Part shown: piece by piece, positions 55,165 to 63,179 of the stretch
Numbering within the stretch: position 1 is the first letter of the stretch
Layout of the letters: the number at the start of each line of letters is the position of its first letter
NCBI GenBank assembly: GCA_949283975.1
Contig: CASDUK010000003.1
Span: 1-64,000 of the forward strand
Direction: 5' to 3'
Source of the DNA: an uncultured Bacillota bacterium
Lineage (GTDB): Bacteria > Bacillota > Clostridia > Christensenellales > UBA1242
Length of the DNA stretch: 64,000 nt
Notes under the pieces: model-generated
Database searches by the model: none
Seen by the model: the letters and a program-made list of their open reading frames with translations, nothing else
What the model was told of the DNA's origin: nothing
Translations under genes and position numbers: made by a program

Positions 55165-55992
55165 TCAAGAATCTTGCTCTTCATTTTCAGAACTTTCTTC
55201 GCGTTTTGGAAGAATAACAATGTATCTTGCCGGTTCTGTTCCCTTGCTTGTTGTTGTAACAGTTTCGCTCTTTTGAAGCTCTGTGTGGATAATTCTTCTT
55301 TCGTTTGCAGTCATTGGCTCAAGCTTCATTGGCCTTTTTGTTTTTGCAACTTTGTTTTCCATTCTGTGGGCAAGGGCTTTTAATGTTTCTTCTCTTTTTC
55401 CCCTGTAATTTTCAATGTCTAAGATAAACTTTTTTCTCTTCCCGCTAAACTCTGTTTCAACAACGCTTGCAATATATTGAATTGCGTTTAAACATTCCCC
55501 GCGGTAGCCAATTAAATCCCCGGTGTTTCCGCCTTCAACCTTTACAAAAATTTCGTCCTCGCTCTCTTGGCTGTAAATTTGAAAGTCTGTTTTAAAAAGA
55601 TTTAAAAGGCCTTTAATAAATTCAATTCCGGAAATTTTTTCAGAAACTTCTTCTTTCTTTTTTGCTTTTTCTTCCCTCTTTTCCTCTTTTTTCTCTTGTT
55701 TTAACTGCTCTTTCCTTTCCTTTTTTTCTTCCTTTTCAGAAAGAGAAGGCGCGTCTGAAAAGATTGCTTTGATGTCCAAAACCTCTTCAACCTCGTCATC
55801 GCTAGCTACGGCTTTTCTTTCATATTTTTCTATGCAATCTTCAGAGATAGAAACCAAAACTTTTGCCTTTTTAAAAAGGCCTCCTTCTTCCAAAATTTTA
55901 ATGTCAACATCTTCTCTTGGAGCTTTAAGCTCTAAAAGCGCATTTTCAATTGCCTTTTCAATTGTCTTTCCAATTCCTTCACAACTTTTCAT
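55165..55992 (-). CDS. jag: RNA-binding protein Jag/KhpB
   Basis: The SpoIIIJ-associated protein, an RNA-binding partner of KhpA, affecting cell shape and division in Bacillota. The 275-aa protein has an N-terminal Jag domain (GKTIEKAIENALLELKAPREDVDI), a long Lys/Glu linker (about 90-130), a KH domain with LIGYRGECLNAIQYI and a C-terminal R3H domain (MTANERRIIHTELQKS). AAAGGAG precedes ATG 55992. It follows yidC in the conserved rpmH-rnpA-yidD-yidC-jag order. Confidence 0.94.
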   Translation of the reverse strand: MKSCEGIGKTIEKAIENALLELKAPREDVDIKILEEGGLFKKAKVLVSISEDCIEKYERKAVASDDEVEEVLDIKAIFSDAPSLSEKEEKKERKEQLKQEKKEEKREEKAKKKEEVSEKISGIEFIKGLLNLFKTDFQIYSQESEDEIFVKVEGGNTGDLIGYRGECLNAIQYIASVVETEFSGKRKKFILDIENYRGKREETLKALAHRMENKVAKTKRPMKLEPMTANERRIIHTELQKSETVTTTSKGTEPARYIVILPKREESSENEEQDS

Positions 55993-56004
55993 TTTTTTCT
56001 CCTT

Positions 56005-57360
56005 TTACCTTTTATAAGAAGGCTGCTCTGTGCTTTTATTTTTCTTTTTTTCTAAATATTCGTCCATTTTCTTAATTCCAAAGTTGATAAGCGGCGTTGT
56101 TACAACACCAATCAGTGAGCTCATTAAAATGTAAAGGCCAAAGACCGCGTTGTATGAAAGCGTTATATAGAACATCAACGCTGGAATTAAAATCAGCATT
56201 ACAATTCCGCCTGGAACTTTTTTCTTCTTTTCCTCTCCGTTTTGAACTTGGGTTTTGTCTTTTTTCTTTGGAAGTTTTAACCTTCCTTGCGTTGCTAAAA
56301 TTGACAAAACGTTTACGGCAACGGCCAAGATTGGAATAATTAAATATCCGTTTTCGCGGTTTTCTCCTGAGATTGCGTTCATTATGTTAACATATTTTTC
56401 TTCGTCTGCCGCGCGGTTGGATTCAAGTCTTCGGTTAAAGGTTTCCTCCTCTCCCTCGCCAAGCTCGCCAACATAGCTTATTCTTGCAAGGGAAACAAAT
56501 TCATCAAAGCTTGCAAGCGAATCTGTCCATGGAACATCGCTTTTCCAAACGTTATCAATCCAAAGCCAGCTATCCTTAACTTCGTGATATTTCTCCAAAA
56601 CAGCTTCGTTAATTTGCGCTTTAAACTCCTCTTCGCTCTTTCCGCCGCTTGCAAGCATTGCAGCGGAAATCATTTCTTGAATGTTTTCTTCAAGCCCAAT
56701 TGCCTCCGTTGCCTGCTCTTTGGCATATTGAACTGCTTGTTCTATTTCTTCTGCAGTAAGCTGCTCGCTGCTTGAATATCCCTTTTCCGAAATTATTTGG
56801 TTTTGTTTTTCTGTGTAGGCAAGAGAATAGGCCGCATCATAAATTTCCTTTTCTTTTGCGTCGTATGCTTTAAGATAAACATCATAACCGCTTTCCAAAA
56901 CAACGGAGTTATAAACTTTTTCCATCTCCTGATATTGATAGCCAACTTTATAGGCCGCCATTGAATTTAAGCCTGAAAAAAGCGTTATGAAAATGAACAA
57001 AGTAAGCCCCATGTAAACAAGCATTAAAACGCAAGAGCCTGTTACATTGTAGTTATACTTTTTGTAAACCTCCATTGTTTTTTGATTTATCATTTGCTTG
57101 TTATTGCCATATTTTTTTTGAATTTTTTCAATTTCTGGCTGAATAACGGCTTGGACTTTTGTGTTTTTAACAGTCATTCTCCTGTTAAAAAAGTCCAGCG
57201 GCAAAAGAACAATTTTTAAAACCAGAGTGAAAATTATAATTGCCCAAGCATAGTTTGGAATTCCGTTGTGGAAGGCCATTATAATTTGTTCCCAAACGCC
57301 GGTTGGTTTGCTTATTTCCGCCGCGCCAAGAAAACTTGAAATTTTCGCTAAAATAGCCAT
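56005..57360 (-). CDS. yidC: Membrane protein insertase YidC/SpoIIIJ with large extracytoplasmic insertion
   Basis: Inserts proteins into the membrane, alone or with SecYEG. The core is present: a helix with YAWAIIIFTLVLKIVLLPLDFF (residues 37-58), the cytosolic QPEIEKIQKKYGNNKQMINQ hairpin and four further helices. The 451-aa length far exceeds the 260 or so of Bacillus SpoIIIJ. About 200 residues (roughly 135-335), hydrophilic and Glu-rich, are inserted after the second core helix. There is no lipobox or signal peptide. It overlaps yidD by 13 bases. Confidence 0.92.
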   Translation of the reverse strand: MAILAKISSFLGAAEISKPTGVWEQIIMAFHNGIPNYAWAIIIFTLVLKIVLLPLDFFNRRMTVKNTKVQAVIQPEIEKIQKKYGNNKQMINQKTMEVYKKYNYNVTGSCVLMLVYMGLTLFIFITLFSGLNSMAAYKVGYQYQEMEKVYNSVVLESGYDVYLKAYDAKEKEIYDAAYSLAYTEKQNQIISEKGYSSSEQLTAEEIEQAVQYAKEQATEAIGLEENIQEMISAAMLASGGKSEEEFKAQINEAVLEKYHEVKDSWLWIDNVWKSDVPWTDSLASFDEFVSLARISYVGELGEGEEETFNRRLESNRAADEEKYVNIMNAISGENRENGYLIIPILAVAVNVLSILATQGRLKLPKKKDKTQVQNGEEKKKKVPGGIVMLILIPALMFYITLSYNAVFGLYILMSSLIGVVTTPLINFGIKKMDEYLEKKKNKSTEQPSYKR

Positions 57361-57620
57361 TTTACTTCTCCTTTAATATTTAGAGGAACTGGGTCAAACC
57401 CAAACCCTCCCTTTGGCCTACAACGCAACAGCCTTTTAATTCCAATCCAAAGCCCTTTAAGCGGGCCAAATTCTTTGATTGCAAGTTCCATATATTGCGA
57501 ACACGTTGGCGTAAATCCACATGTGTTTGGCAAAATTGGACTTATAAAAAACTTGTAAAACTTGATTAATCCAACAAAAACAATCCTAACCGGATATGTT
57601 AATATTTTCACAATTTTCAT
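57348..57620 (-). CDS. yidD: Membrane protein insertion efficiency factor YidD
   Basis: A small (90 aa) amphipathic protein with the family signature FYKFFISPILPNTCGFTPTCSQY and GLWIGIKRLLRCRPKGGFGFDPVP. It assists YidC-dependent insertion. It begins directly after the rnpA stop and overlaps yidC by 13 bases. Confidence 0.94.
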   Translation of the reverse strand: MKIVKILTYPVRIVFVGLIKFYKFFISPILPNTCGFTPTCSQYMELAIKEFGPLKGLWIGIKRLLRCRPKGGFGFDPVPLNIKGEVKWLF

Positions 57621-57989
57621 CTATGCGCTGCCCTGTGGCTTGTTTTCTTCTTTTAAATAGAGGCCTGATTTTTCTAGTAGTTTAACAATTTGTTCTCTTA
57701 TCTGTTCAAAGTTTTTTTCTGTTATGCTATCTCTTGCAATAAAAATGTAATTATAATTCGGATTAAAATTTTTAATCTCTTGCCTTGCCGCTTCTCTAAG
57801 AAGCCTTTTAACCCTGCTTCTAACAACACTGTTCCCAATTTTTTTGCTGACAGTAAATCCAATTTTAAAGGGTTTAAATTTTGTTTTGATGTAACTAAGT
57901 GAAAGGCTTTGTTCGTGCTTTGTTTGGCCGTGTTTATAAATGTAATTAAATTGCTTGTTTTTCTTTAATCTGTTTTGTTTTGGCAACAT
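57621..57989 (-). CDS. rnpA: Ribonuclease P protein component
   Basis: The 122-aa protein subunit that binds RNase P RNA (rnpB at 30819-31161). FKPFKIGFTVSKKIGNSVVRSRVKRLLREA holds the RNR-type motif, here SRVKRLLREA. Start ATG 57989 (MLPKQNRLKKNKQF) has AGGAG upstream. A longer open frame reaches back to 58169, but its first 60 residues are the out-of-frame shadow of rpmH. Confidence 0.95.
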   Translation of the reverse strand: MLPKQNRLKKNKQFNYIYKHGQTKHEQSLSLSYIKTKFKPFKIGFTVSKKIGNSVVRSRVKRLLREAARQEIKNFNPNYNYIFIARDSITEKNFEQIREQIVKLLEKSGLYLKEENKPQGSA

Positions 57990-57997
57990 AGGCGCTC

Positions 57998-58132
57998 CTA
58001 TGCAGAAAGCTTTGCTCTTCCCCTGTTTCTTCGCCTTTTGATAACATTTCTTCCGCCGTTTGTTTTCATTCTTTGACGAAATCCGTGAACTTTGTTTCTT
58101 TGGCGTTTCTTTGGTTGATATGTTCTTTTCAT
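57998..58132 (-). CDS. rpmH: 50S ribosomal protein L34
   Basis: The 44-aa protein reads [20 protein letters not shown], then [20 protein letters not shown] and KLSA, the canonical L34 sequence. AGGAGGG lies before ATG 58132. It is the first gene of the minus-strand operon leading away from dnaA, eight bases before rnpA. It overlaps the open frame extending upstream of rnpA and is easily missed because of its size. Confidence 0.97.
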   Translation of the reverse strand: MKRTYQPKKRQRNKVHGFRQRMKTNGGRNVIKRRRNRGRAKLSA

Positions 58133-58275
58133 TTCTACCCTCCTTTAAGATTTTGCGAAAAAATTCCACAAGTAGTTTGATTATATATTAATAGAAAAAT
58201 ATTGTCAAACTATTTTTTTTTGTTGCGCCTCTTGGAAAATTTTGATAAAGTTATTGTGCAAAAAAAATTTTGTTG

Positions 58276-58284
58276 TGATATAAT
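58276..58284 (+). promoter_or_regulatory. Extended -10 promoter of dnaA
   Basis: TGA-TATAAT (58276-58284), 17 bases before the dnaA ATG. A DnaA-box-like TGTGCAAAA (complement of TTTTGCACA, matching TTWTNCACA) at 58255-58263 overlaps the -35 area and may permit autoregulation. Confidence 0.65.
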
Positions 58285-58301
58285 ATAACCCGAGGTTGAA
58301 G

Positions 58302-59663
58302 ATGAAAGAGTTACAAACGCTTTGGAAACAGGTTTTAAATAAGATTGAAATTGCGGTTAGCGCCGTTTCTTTTGAACTTTGGATTGAGCCACTGGAGGTT
58401 TTGGATTTTCCTTCTTCTCAAAAATTAATTTTAGTTGCAAACACAGAATATGCAAAGAAACAAGTTTTAAAAAGGCACAGCGAACAACTTAAAAGCGCAA
58501 TTTCAGAAGTTTTTGGCGAAGATGTTTCCTTTGAAATTTTAGATCCTATTGGAAAAAAAGAATATTTAAAAAAGAACAAGCCAGATTCTAAACAAACCGT
58601 TTTAGAAAAGGAAGAGCAACAATCAACATCTTTCGACCCAAAGTTTACTTTCGATAATTTCGTTGTTGGAAAATGCAACCAAATTGTCTACGCGGCTGCC
58701 CACTCTGTTGCAGAAAACCCCGGAAAAAGGTTTAACCCTCTTTTCATCTACGGCGCAAGCGGACTTGGGAAAACCCACCTTCTTCATGCAATTGGAAATT
58801 ACATTGCTAGTGAAAGGCCAAATTTAAAGTTAAAATATGTTACGTGCGAGCAATTTACAAACGATTATATAAACAGCCTTCACGGCTCTGCAAAGGAACT
58901 TAACATAAATAAATTTAGAGAAAAATACCGCTTTGCCGATGTTTTAATGGTTGATGACATTCAATTTATCAGCAATAAAAACGAAACCCAAGAAGAATTT
59001 TTCCACACTTTTAACGACCTTTTCCAAAACAATAAACAAATTATAATTGCATCGGACAGGCCGCCAAAGGAAATTGCAACTCTTAGCGACAGGTTAAAAT
59101 CGCGCTTTGCAAGCGGTTTTATTCAAGATATGCAAGTTCCAGATTTTGAAACAAGGGTTGCAATTTTAAGAAAAAAAGCCCAGCTTGAAAAATTTATCAT
59201 TGACGACGAAGTTATTAACTTTATTGCAGAAAAAGTTGACACGAACATTAGAGAAATGGAAGGCCTTCTTTCAAAAGTCTATTTCCTTGCAACGCTGCTT
59301 GGAAAGCCTTCTGCAACAATTGAAGAGGCACGAGAAGCTTTTAAAGAAGATTTAGACGAAAAGCGCGAAGGGCTTAACCCAGACATAATTATTGACGCGG
59401 TTTGTAAATATTTTTCTGTTTCCAAAGCAGAAATTGTTGGAAAGAAAAAGAACAAGGAAATTGTTGAACCAAGAATGATTGCAATCTACCTAACTTGCGA
59501 AATGTTAGATTTGCCGCTTGTTGTAATTGGAAAGGTTTTTGGGGGAAGAGATCACACAACAATTATCCACGCGCGCGACAAAATTGGAGAGCAGGTTAAA
59601 GAAAACGGAAAAATAAAATCCTTCGTAAGCGCTGTTAAAGAAATTATAAATGAAGAAAATTAG
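58302..59663 (+). CDS. dnaA: Chromosomal replication initiator DnaA
   Basis: Binds DnaA boxes and melts the origin. The 453-aa protein has domain I (LWKQVLNKIEIAVSAVSFELWI), a linker, the AAA+ domain with Walker A GASGLGKTHLL near residue 150, Walker B VLMVDDIQF near 214 and the arginine finger region SRFASG. Domain IV has the GRDHTTIIHA DNA-binding signature near 415, which contacts TTATCCACA-type boxes. Start ATG 58302 follows GAGG; a TTG two codons earlier is possible. It is monocistronic with a terminator, unlike the usual dnaA-dnaN operon. Confidence 0.97.
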   Translation: MKELQTLWKQVLNKIEIAVSAVSFELWIEPLEVLDFPSSQKLILVANTEYAKKQVLKRHSEQLKSAISEVFGEDVSFEILDPIGKKEYLKKNKPDSKQTVLEKEEQQSTSFDPKFTFDNFVVGKCNQIVYAAAHSVAENPGKRFNPLFIYGASGLGKTHLLHAIGNYIASERPNLKLKYVTCEQFTNDYINSLHGSAKELNINKFREKYRFADVLMVDDIQFISNKNETQEEFFHTFNDLFQNNKQIIIASDRPPKEIATLSDRLKSRFASGFIQDMQVPDFETRVAILRKKAQLEKFIIDDEVINFIAEKVDTNIREMEGLLSKVYFLATLLGKPSATIEEAREAFKEDLDEKREGLNPDIIIDAVCKYFSVSKAEIVGKKKNKEIVEPRMIAIYLTCEMLDLPLVVIGKVFGGRDHTTIIHARDKIGEQVKENGKIKSFVSAVKEIINEEN

Positions 59664-59684
59664 AGGCAAGGCCTCTTTTTTTTC
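59662..59684 (+). terminator. Terminator of dnaA
   Basis: Stem AGAGGC / GCCTCT with AAG loop, overlapping the stop, followed by eight T. Confidence 0.85.
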
Positions 59685-59702
59685 TTGTCTTAACTCTAAA
59701 TT

Positions 59703-60368
59703 TTAATTAAAAAACAGCTGATAAACGTGATCTATTGCTCTTAAAATTGCTTCTAAAATTTTTTGGTTATTCTCTATTGAAATTTTGGAGAGAACATAGT
59801 TCATAAGTTCAATTTTTTCGTCTCTTCCAATTCCAATTCTAATTCTTTTAAATTCTGTTGATTTAAGCAGTGAAACAATGTTTCTTAGCCCGTTGTGAGT
59901 TCCTGCGCTTCCGTTTTCACGATAGCGATATGTTCCAACTTCCAAATCTATATCATCTAAAACAACAATAATTTCATCTAATGAAATTTTAAATTTTTTA
60001 ATAAGCTCTAAAACAGCCTCTCCGCTTAAATTCATGAAAGTTTGGGGCTTTGCAAGAATTATTTTTTCTCTAACAATTTTGTTTTGAATTTTTCCGGTTT
60101 TAACATCAATTGTTTGTTCTTCTCTTTCAACAAAGCCTTCTCCAACTAAACTTTTACACTGTTTCTTTTTAACTTCAATTCCAAGCTTTTTTGCAATTTC
60201 ATCAATAAAAGTAAACCCAATGTTGTGATAGGTTTTTTCATATTTTTTCCCTGGATTTCCAAGCCCAACAATAAGTTTAATTTTTCTCTTTGGTTGTTTT
60301 TCTTTAACTGGCTTTGGCTGAGTTAAAATCTTTTCCAAAATGCTAATTTTTGTTTCTTCTATAATCAT
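59703..60368 (-). CDS. pth: Peptidyl-tRNA hydrolase
   Basis: Releases tRNA from stalled peptidyl-tRNA. The 221-aa protein has an extra N-terminal segment of about 28 residues before the family start KLIVGLGNPGKKYEKTYHNIGF (catalytic His in this block). LAKPQTFMNLSGEAV, IVVLDDIDLEVG and NGSAGTHNGLRNIV follow. A roughly 15-residue insertion (EREEQTIDVKTGKIQNKIVRE) sits mid-protein. ATG 60368 lies exactly six bases after TGG-TATAAT, so the mRNA should be leaderless. It is convergent with dnaA. Confidence 0.94.
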   Translation of the reverse strand: MIIEETKISILEKILTQPKPVKEKQPKRKIKLIVGLGNPGKKYEKTYHNIGFTFIDEIAKKLGIEVKKKQCKSLVGEGFVEREEQTIDVKTGKIQNKIVREKIILAKPQTFMNLSGEAVLELIKKFKISLDEIIVVLDDIDLEVGTYRYRENGSAGTHNGLRNIVSLLKSTEFKRIRIGIGRDEKIELMNYVLSKISIENNQKILEAILRAIDHVYQLFFN

Positions 60369-60374
60369 AAAACA

Positions 60375-60383
60375 ATTATACCA
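60375..60383 (-). promoter_or_regulatory. Extended -10 promoter of pth, start site on the ATG
   Basis: Minus strand TGG-TATAAT (60383-60375), TGTTTT, ATG. The -35 region is weak. Confidence 0.7.
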
Positions 60384-60460
60384 CAAAAAACTGTTTTATT
60401 TTACTTTTTTGAATAATATTTCCTATTCTACAAAAAATATTAAAAGAGGAGGGTGTTGTT

Positions 60461-60613
60461 ATGGAAAATAATCAAGGGGTTTGTTGCGATGTTTGCGAGT
60501 GTGTTCACAACATAGACGGCTGCAACTGTGAGATGAAAACAATTAAGGTTACTAAAGGAAAAACAGAGGGCGCTCACTTTTGCAGAACTTTTTGCAACAA
60601 AGACGAAAAATAA
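60461..60613 (+). CDS. DUF1540 cysteine-rich small protein, 50 aa
   Basis: AGAGGAGGG precedes ATG 60461. The product has the DUF1540 layout: CCDVCECVHNIDGCNCEMKT, a TIKV strand and HFCRTFC, with nine cysteines that may bind metal. The family occurs mainly in Clostridia and has no known function. It is missed by length cut-offs, and it stands between pth and the lipoprotein gene, both on the opposite strand. Confidence 0.85.
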   Translation: MENNQGVCCDVCECVHNIDGCNCEMKTIKVTKGKTEGAHFCRTFCNKDEK

Positions 60614-60614
60614 A

Positions 60615-60642
60615 AAAACCGCTTACATAAGCGGTTTTATTT
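60615..60642. terminator. Bidirectional terminator
   Basis: Eleven-bp stem AAAACCGCTTA / TAAGCGGTTTT with a CA loop, shared by the DUF1540 gene and the convergent lipoprotein gene. Confidence 0.88.
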
Positions 60643-62783
60643 TAATATACCAAATCTTTAATGACGTCTAAGTTTGGAGTAAAGTCAAGCCCTTCTAGCA
60701 TTTCGTCCTCATAAATTACAATTTTTTCTTCATACATTGCGCCATAGTATTCTTCAAAGACAAGGTCGAAAAGCGTTTTATTCCCTGTTAGCCCAAGGCG
60801 ATATTGATCCATCACATAAAGTGAATAATATTTTCCGTTTGAACCTTCTTCTTCAAAAAGACTTTCTAAATCAAATTTTTGGTCGTCAAAACATTCAAAA
60901 ATGTTGTTAACTTGGCCGCAATACATCATTGTGCTAATTGCTGTGCTTTGAGTTTGAAGAACTTCAACTCCGTCACTTGTTTTCCAGTTTTGCATTAGGA
61001 AAGTTGTGAACCCTGTTACCTCTCCTTTCGCGAAAAGATCTCTTGCAGCATCAACAAATTGCTCAACAAACCCGTTGTCTGTTTCACCGTCTCCCATTGC
61101 ATAGACATACCAGTTTTCGCTGCTTCCGCCAAAGATTGAGGTTTGAATTTGGATTGTTCCTGTGTCTGAACTATATTTATAAATATATTCGTTAAATTTA
61201 TCTGCTCTTTCATTTTGATAATCTAAAAGCGCTTCTTCATCAACTGCTCCGCCTGCTAAAACACCTGTTGTTGTTGGAATGTATGTGTGGCCGTGAAGAG
61301 TTAATTCAACATTTGCTTCGCCATAATATTTAACATAAATTTCGTCTAGTTCGCGGTATAGCGAGGCAATCATCTCTTGAACTGTCATGACATCTTCTGT
61401 TACATAACCTTCGTCATCTCTTTCATCAACCATCAAAAGCTTTTCGCCGATGATTAATAAAAGTTGTTGTTCATATTCCGTTTCGGTAATCGTTCCATCT
61501 TCAAGTTTAAACATTATGTCTATAACTTTGTTAATTGTTTCTTCTGAAATATCTGGAACAATTTTGTTAAACTCTTGTTGATAATATTCTTCGCCCTTTC
61601 CGTTTGCTTCGCAATATTCTTTAAGTTCGTTAATTTGTTGAACTTGGGTTTCTGTTAAACTTACAACAATATGGGTTACATAGAAGAAGTTTTCGTTCAA
61701 GTTATCTTTTGGAACATAGAAAACATCTTCAATGCTGTTAGACCCGCTTCCATAACTTCCATAGTAATTTGCAGAACCAACCGTTGTTGTTATTTCATCA
61801 ATGAAAACATCTGAGTCTTCAAAATATCTATCGAACGAAGCTTTAACTTTTGAAAGATAGAAATTTAAAAAGTTGTCTCTGTCTATTTCAATTCCATCTG
61901 TCTTATATTCATATAATTTATTTATCAACATGTTTTCATAGAGAATTTGATAGATTCTTTCAATTTCTCTAGAGAAAACCTCTTTGCTGTCCGTTGATAA
62001 GCCCTTTCCTTTTTCGTTTTGTTTTGATTGCTCAATATATCTTCTAATTGCCTCCATCGTAACAGTTTTGTTTTCTTGTTGTTCATCGGTTAAGGTTTCT
62101 TCTTCTGAAAAGAGTTTGTCTTTTGAAAGCATTTCAAAAACATAATTTATGTCATATAATTCTAAATTCGAGTCATCATAGTCAAGCGCTTCTTCAACCT
62201 CAACATATTCATATTCTTCCTTTCCGTCTTCGCCAGTTTTAACAACCAAAACTTCTTTTATTATTACAATTTCATATTCTCTTGTTTGCTCATTAAAAAC
62301 AATTTTTGCTTGCTTGTCATATGGCGTGTAGATAAAGTTTGATTCTTGTTTTTTATTGTTAGTAATTGTCTCTTCACCTTTAAGTTTTAATTCATCTCTA
62401 ACATCTTTTTCAAATGTTTCAATGTTTGTAATTAAAGAAGTGTAAGTTGTATACCAAAGATAGTTCTTTTCCGTGTTTGAAAGAACAATTGCGCCGTTTG
62501 CAACAAGGTCTTTGGCGTCATCTAAATAGAGTTCTTTTGAAACCAAATATTTTATTAAAGAATTTAAAGCAACTTCGCTGTCTCCGTTTGATTGATTGTA
62601 GAAAGTTGAATAATAATTATTATACCCAGTAACAAAATCTTCGCGCGAAATTGTAACCCCGCCCGTGCTAACAACCGTTTGGCTGTTTATTGCTGCTGTG
62701 TTTTCGGGAAAAAGATTGCATCCAGCAAAACAAAAGCAAACGCAAAGCATTAAAGCAAAAATTGAAAACCACTTCTTTTTCAC
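60642..62783 (-). CDS. Large lipoprotein, possibly a PrsA/SurA-like foldase
   Basis: A 713-aa protein with a lipoprotein signal (IFALMLCVCFCFAGCN; lipidated Cys at residue 22). The N-terminal part (VTISREDFVTGYNNYYSTF, ALNSLIKYLVSKELYLDDAK) resembles the SurA/PrsA chaperone module. FFYVTHIVVSLTE near residue 370 resembles the first strand of a parvulin isomerase, but the domain is interrupted and not clearly complete. Acidic linkers are common. GAGG lies before the GTG start at 62783. It separates pth/DUF1540 from dnaN. The foldase role is inference. Confidence 0.75.
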   Translation of the reverse strand: MKKKWFSIFALMLCVCFCFAGCNLFPENTAAINSQTVVSTGGVTISREDFVTGYNNYYSTFYNQSNGDSEVALNSLIKYLVSKELYLDDAKDLVANGAIVLSNTEKNYLWYTTYTSLITNIETFEKDVRDELKLKGEETITNNKKQESNFIYTPYDKQAKIVFNEQTREYEIVIIKEVLVVKTGEDGKEEYEYVEVEEALDYDDSNLELYDINYVFEMLSKDKLFSEEETLTDEQQENKTVTMEAIRRYIEQSKQNEKGKGLSTDSKEVFSREIERIYQILYENMLINKLYEYKTDGIEIDRDNFLNFYLSKVKASFDRYFEDSDVFIDEITTTVGSANYYGSYGSGSNSIEDVFYVPKDNLNENFFYVTHIVVSLTETQVQQINELKEYCEANGKGEEYYQQEFNKIVPDISEETINKVIDIMFKLEDGTITETEYEQQLLLIIGEKLLMVDERDDEGYVTEDVMTVQEMIASLYRELDEIYVKYYGEANVELTLHGHTYIPTTTGVLAGGAVDEEALLDYQNERADKFNEYIYKYSSDTGTIQIQTSIFGGSSENWYVYAMGDGETDNGFVEQFVDAARDLFAKGEVTGFTTFLMQNWKTSDGVEVLQTQSTAISTMMYCGQVNNIFECFDDQKFDLESLFEEEGSNGKYYSLYVMDQYRLGLTGNKTLFDLVFEEYYGAMYEEKIVIYEDEMLEGLDFTPNLDVIKDLVY

Positions 62784-63122
62784 ACTAACCTCTTCTCCAT
62801 AAATTTACTTAGCGGATGTATTATACCTCATTGTAAAATATTGTCAAAATAATTTTAATTAAACATTTTACATTTTTTTGTTGATATGTTGACAGCCATA
62901 ACTTAGTTTTCAACAATTTATTAACATTTGCCTTAAATAAAATTTAACAATATGTTGTATATTTTTTATTAAATTCTTTTTTTTAAGTCAATATATTGAA
63001 AAAATTAAAAGTTGTTAACATTTTCACAGCCTTTAATATGATTAATATTATTTATCAATAAAATATAAACACAAAAGGCGCGCGCAGCCATTTAAAAATT
63101 TTTTTAACTTTGCTTAAAATAA
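62784..63122. other. AT-rich region before dnaN, candidate oriC
   Basis: About 340 bases of mostly A/T with one GC island (GGCGCGCGCAGCC near 63079). Box-like words include ATTTTCACA (63020-63028, one mismatch to TTWTNCACA), TTTTCAACA and ATAAACACA, but no perfect TTATCCACA. Position between the dnaA block and dnaN and the low melting stability make it the most likely origin next to the dnaA promoter region (58133-58301). Evidence is weak. Confidence 0.35.
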
Positions 63123-63151
63123 TTGAAAATTTAATTGATATTTGATATAAT
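63123..63151 (+). promoter_or_regulatory. Promoter of dnaN
   Basis: TTGAAA (63123-63128), 17 bases, TGA-TATAAT (63146-63151). An AAGGAG ribosome site and ATG 63180 follow. Confidence 0.85.
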
Positions 63152-63179
63152 AAAGATTAGGTGAACAAGGAGAAGAAAT

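Noticed and set aside
55283-55291. TGTGGATAA, a perfect DnaA box
   Set aside because: Lies inside the jag coding sequence as a single copy; likely chance.
57990-58169. 60-residue N-terminal extension of rnpA
   Set aside because: It is the out-of-frame reading of rpmH; rnpA has its own ATG with AGGAG at 57989.
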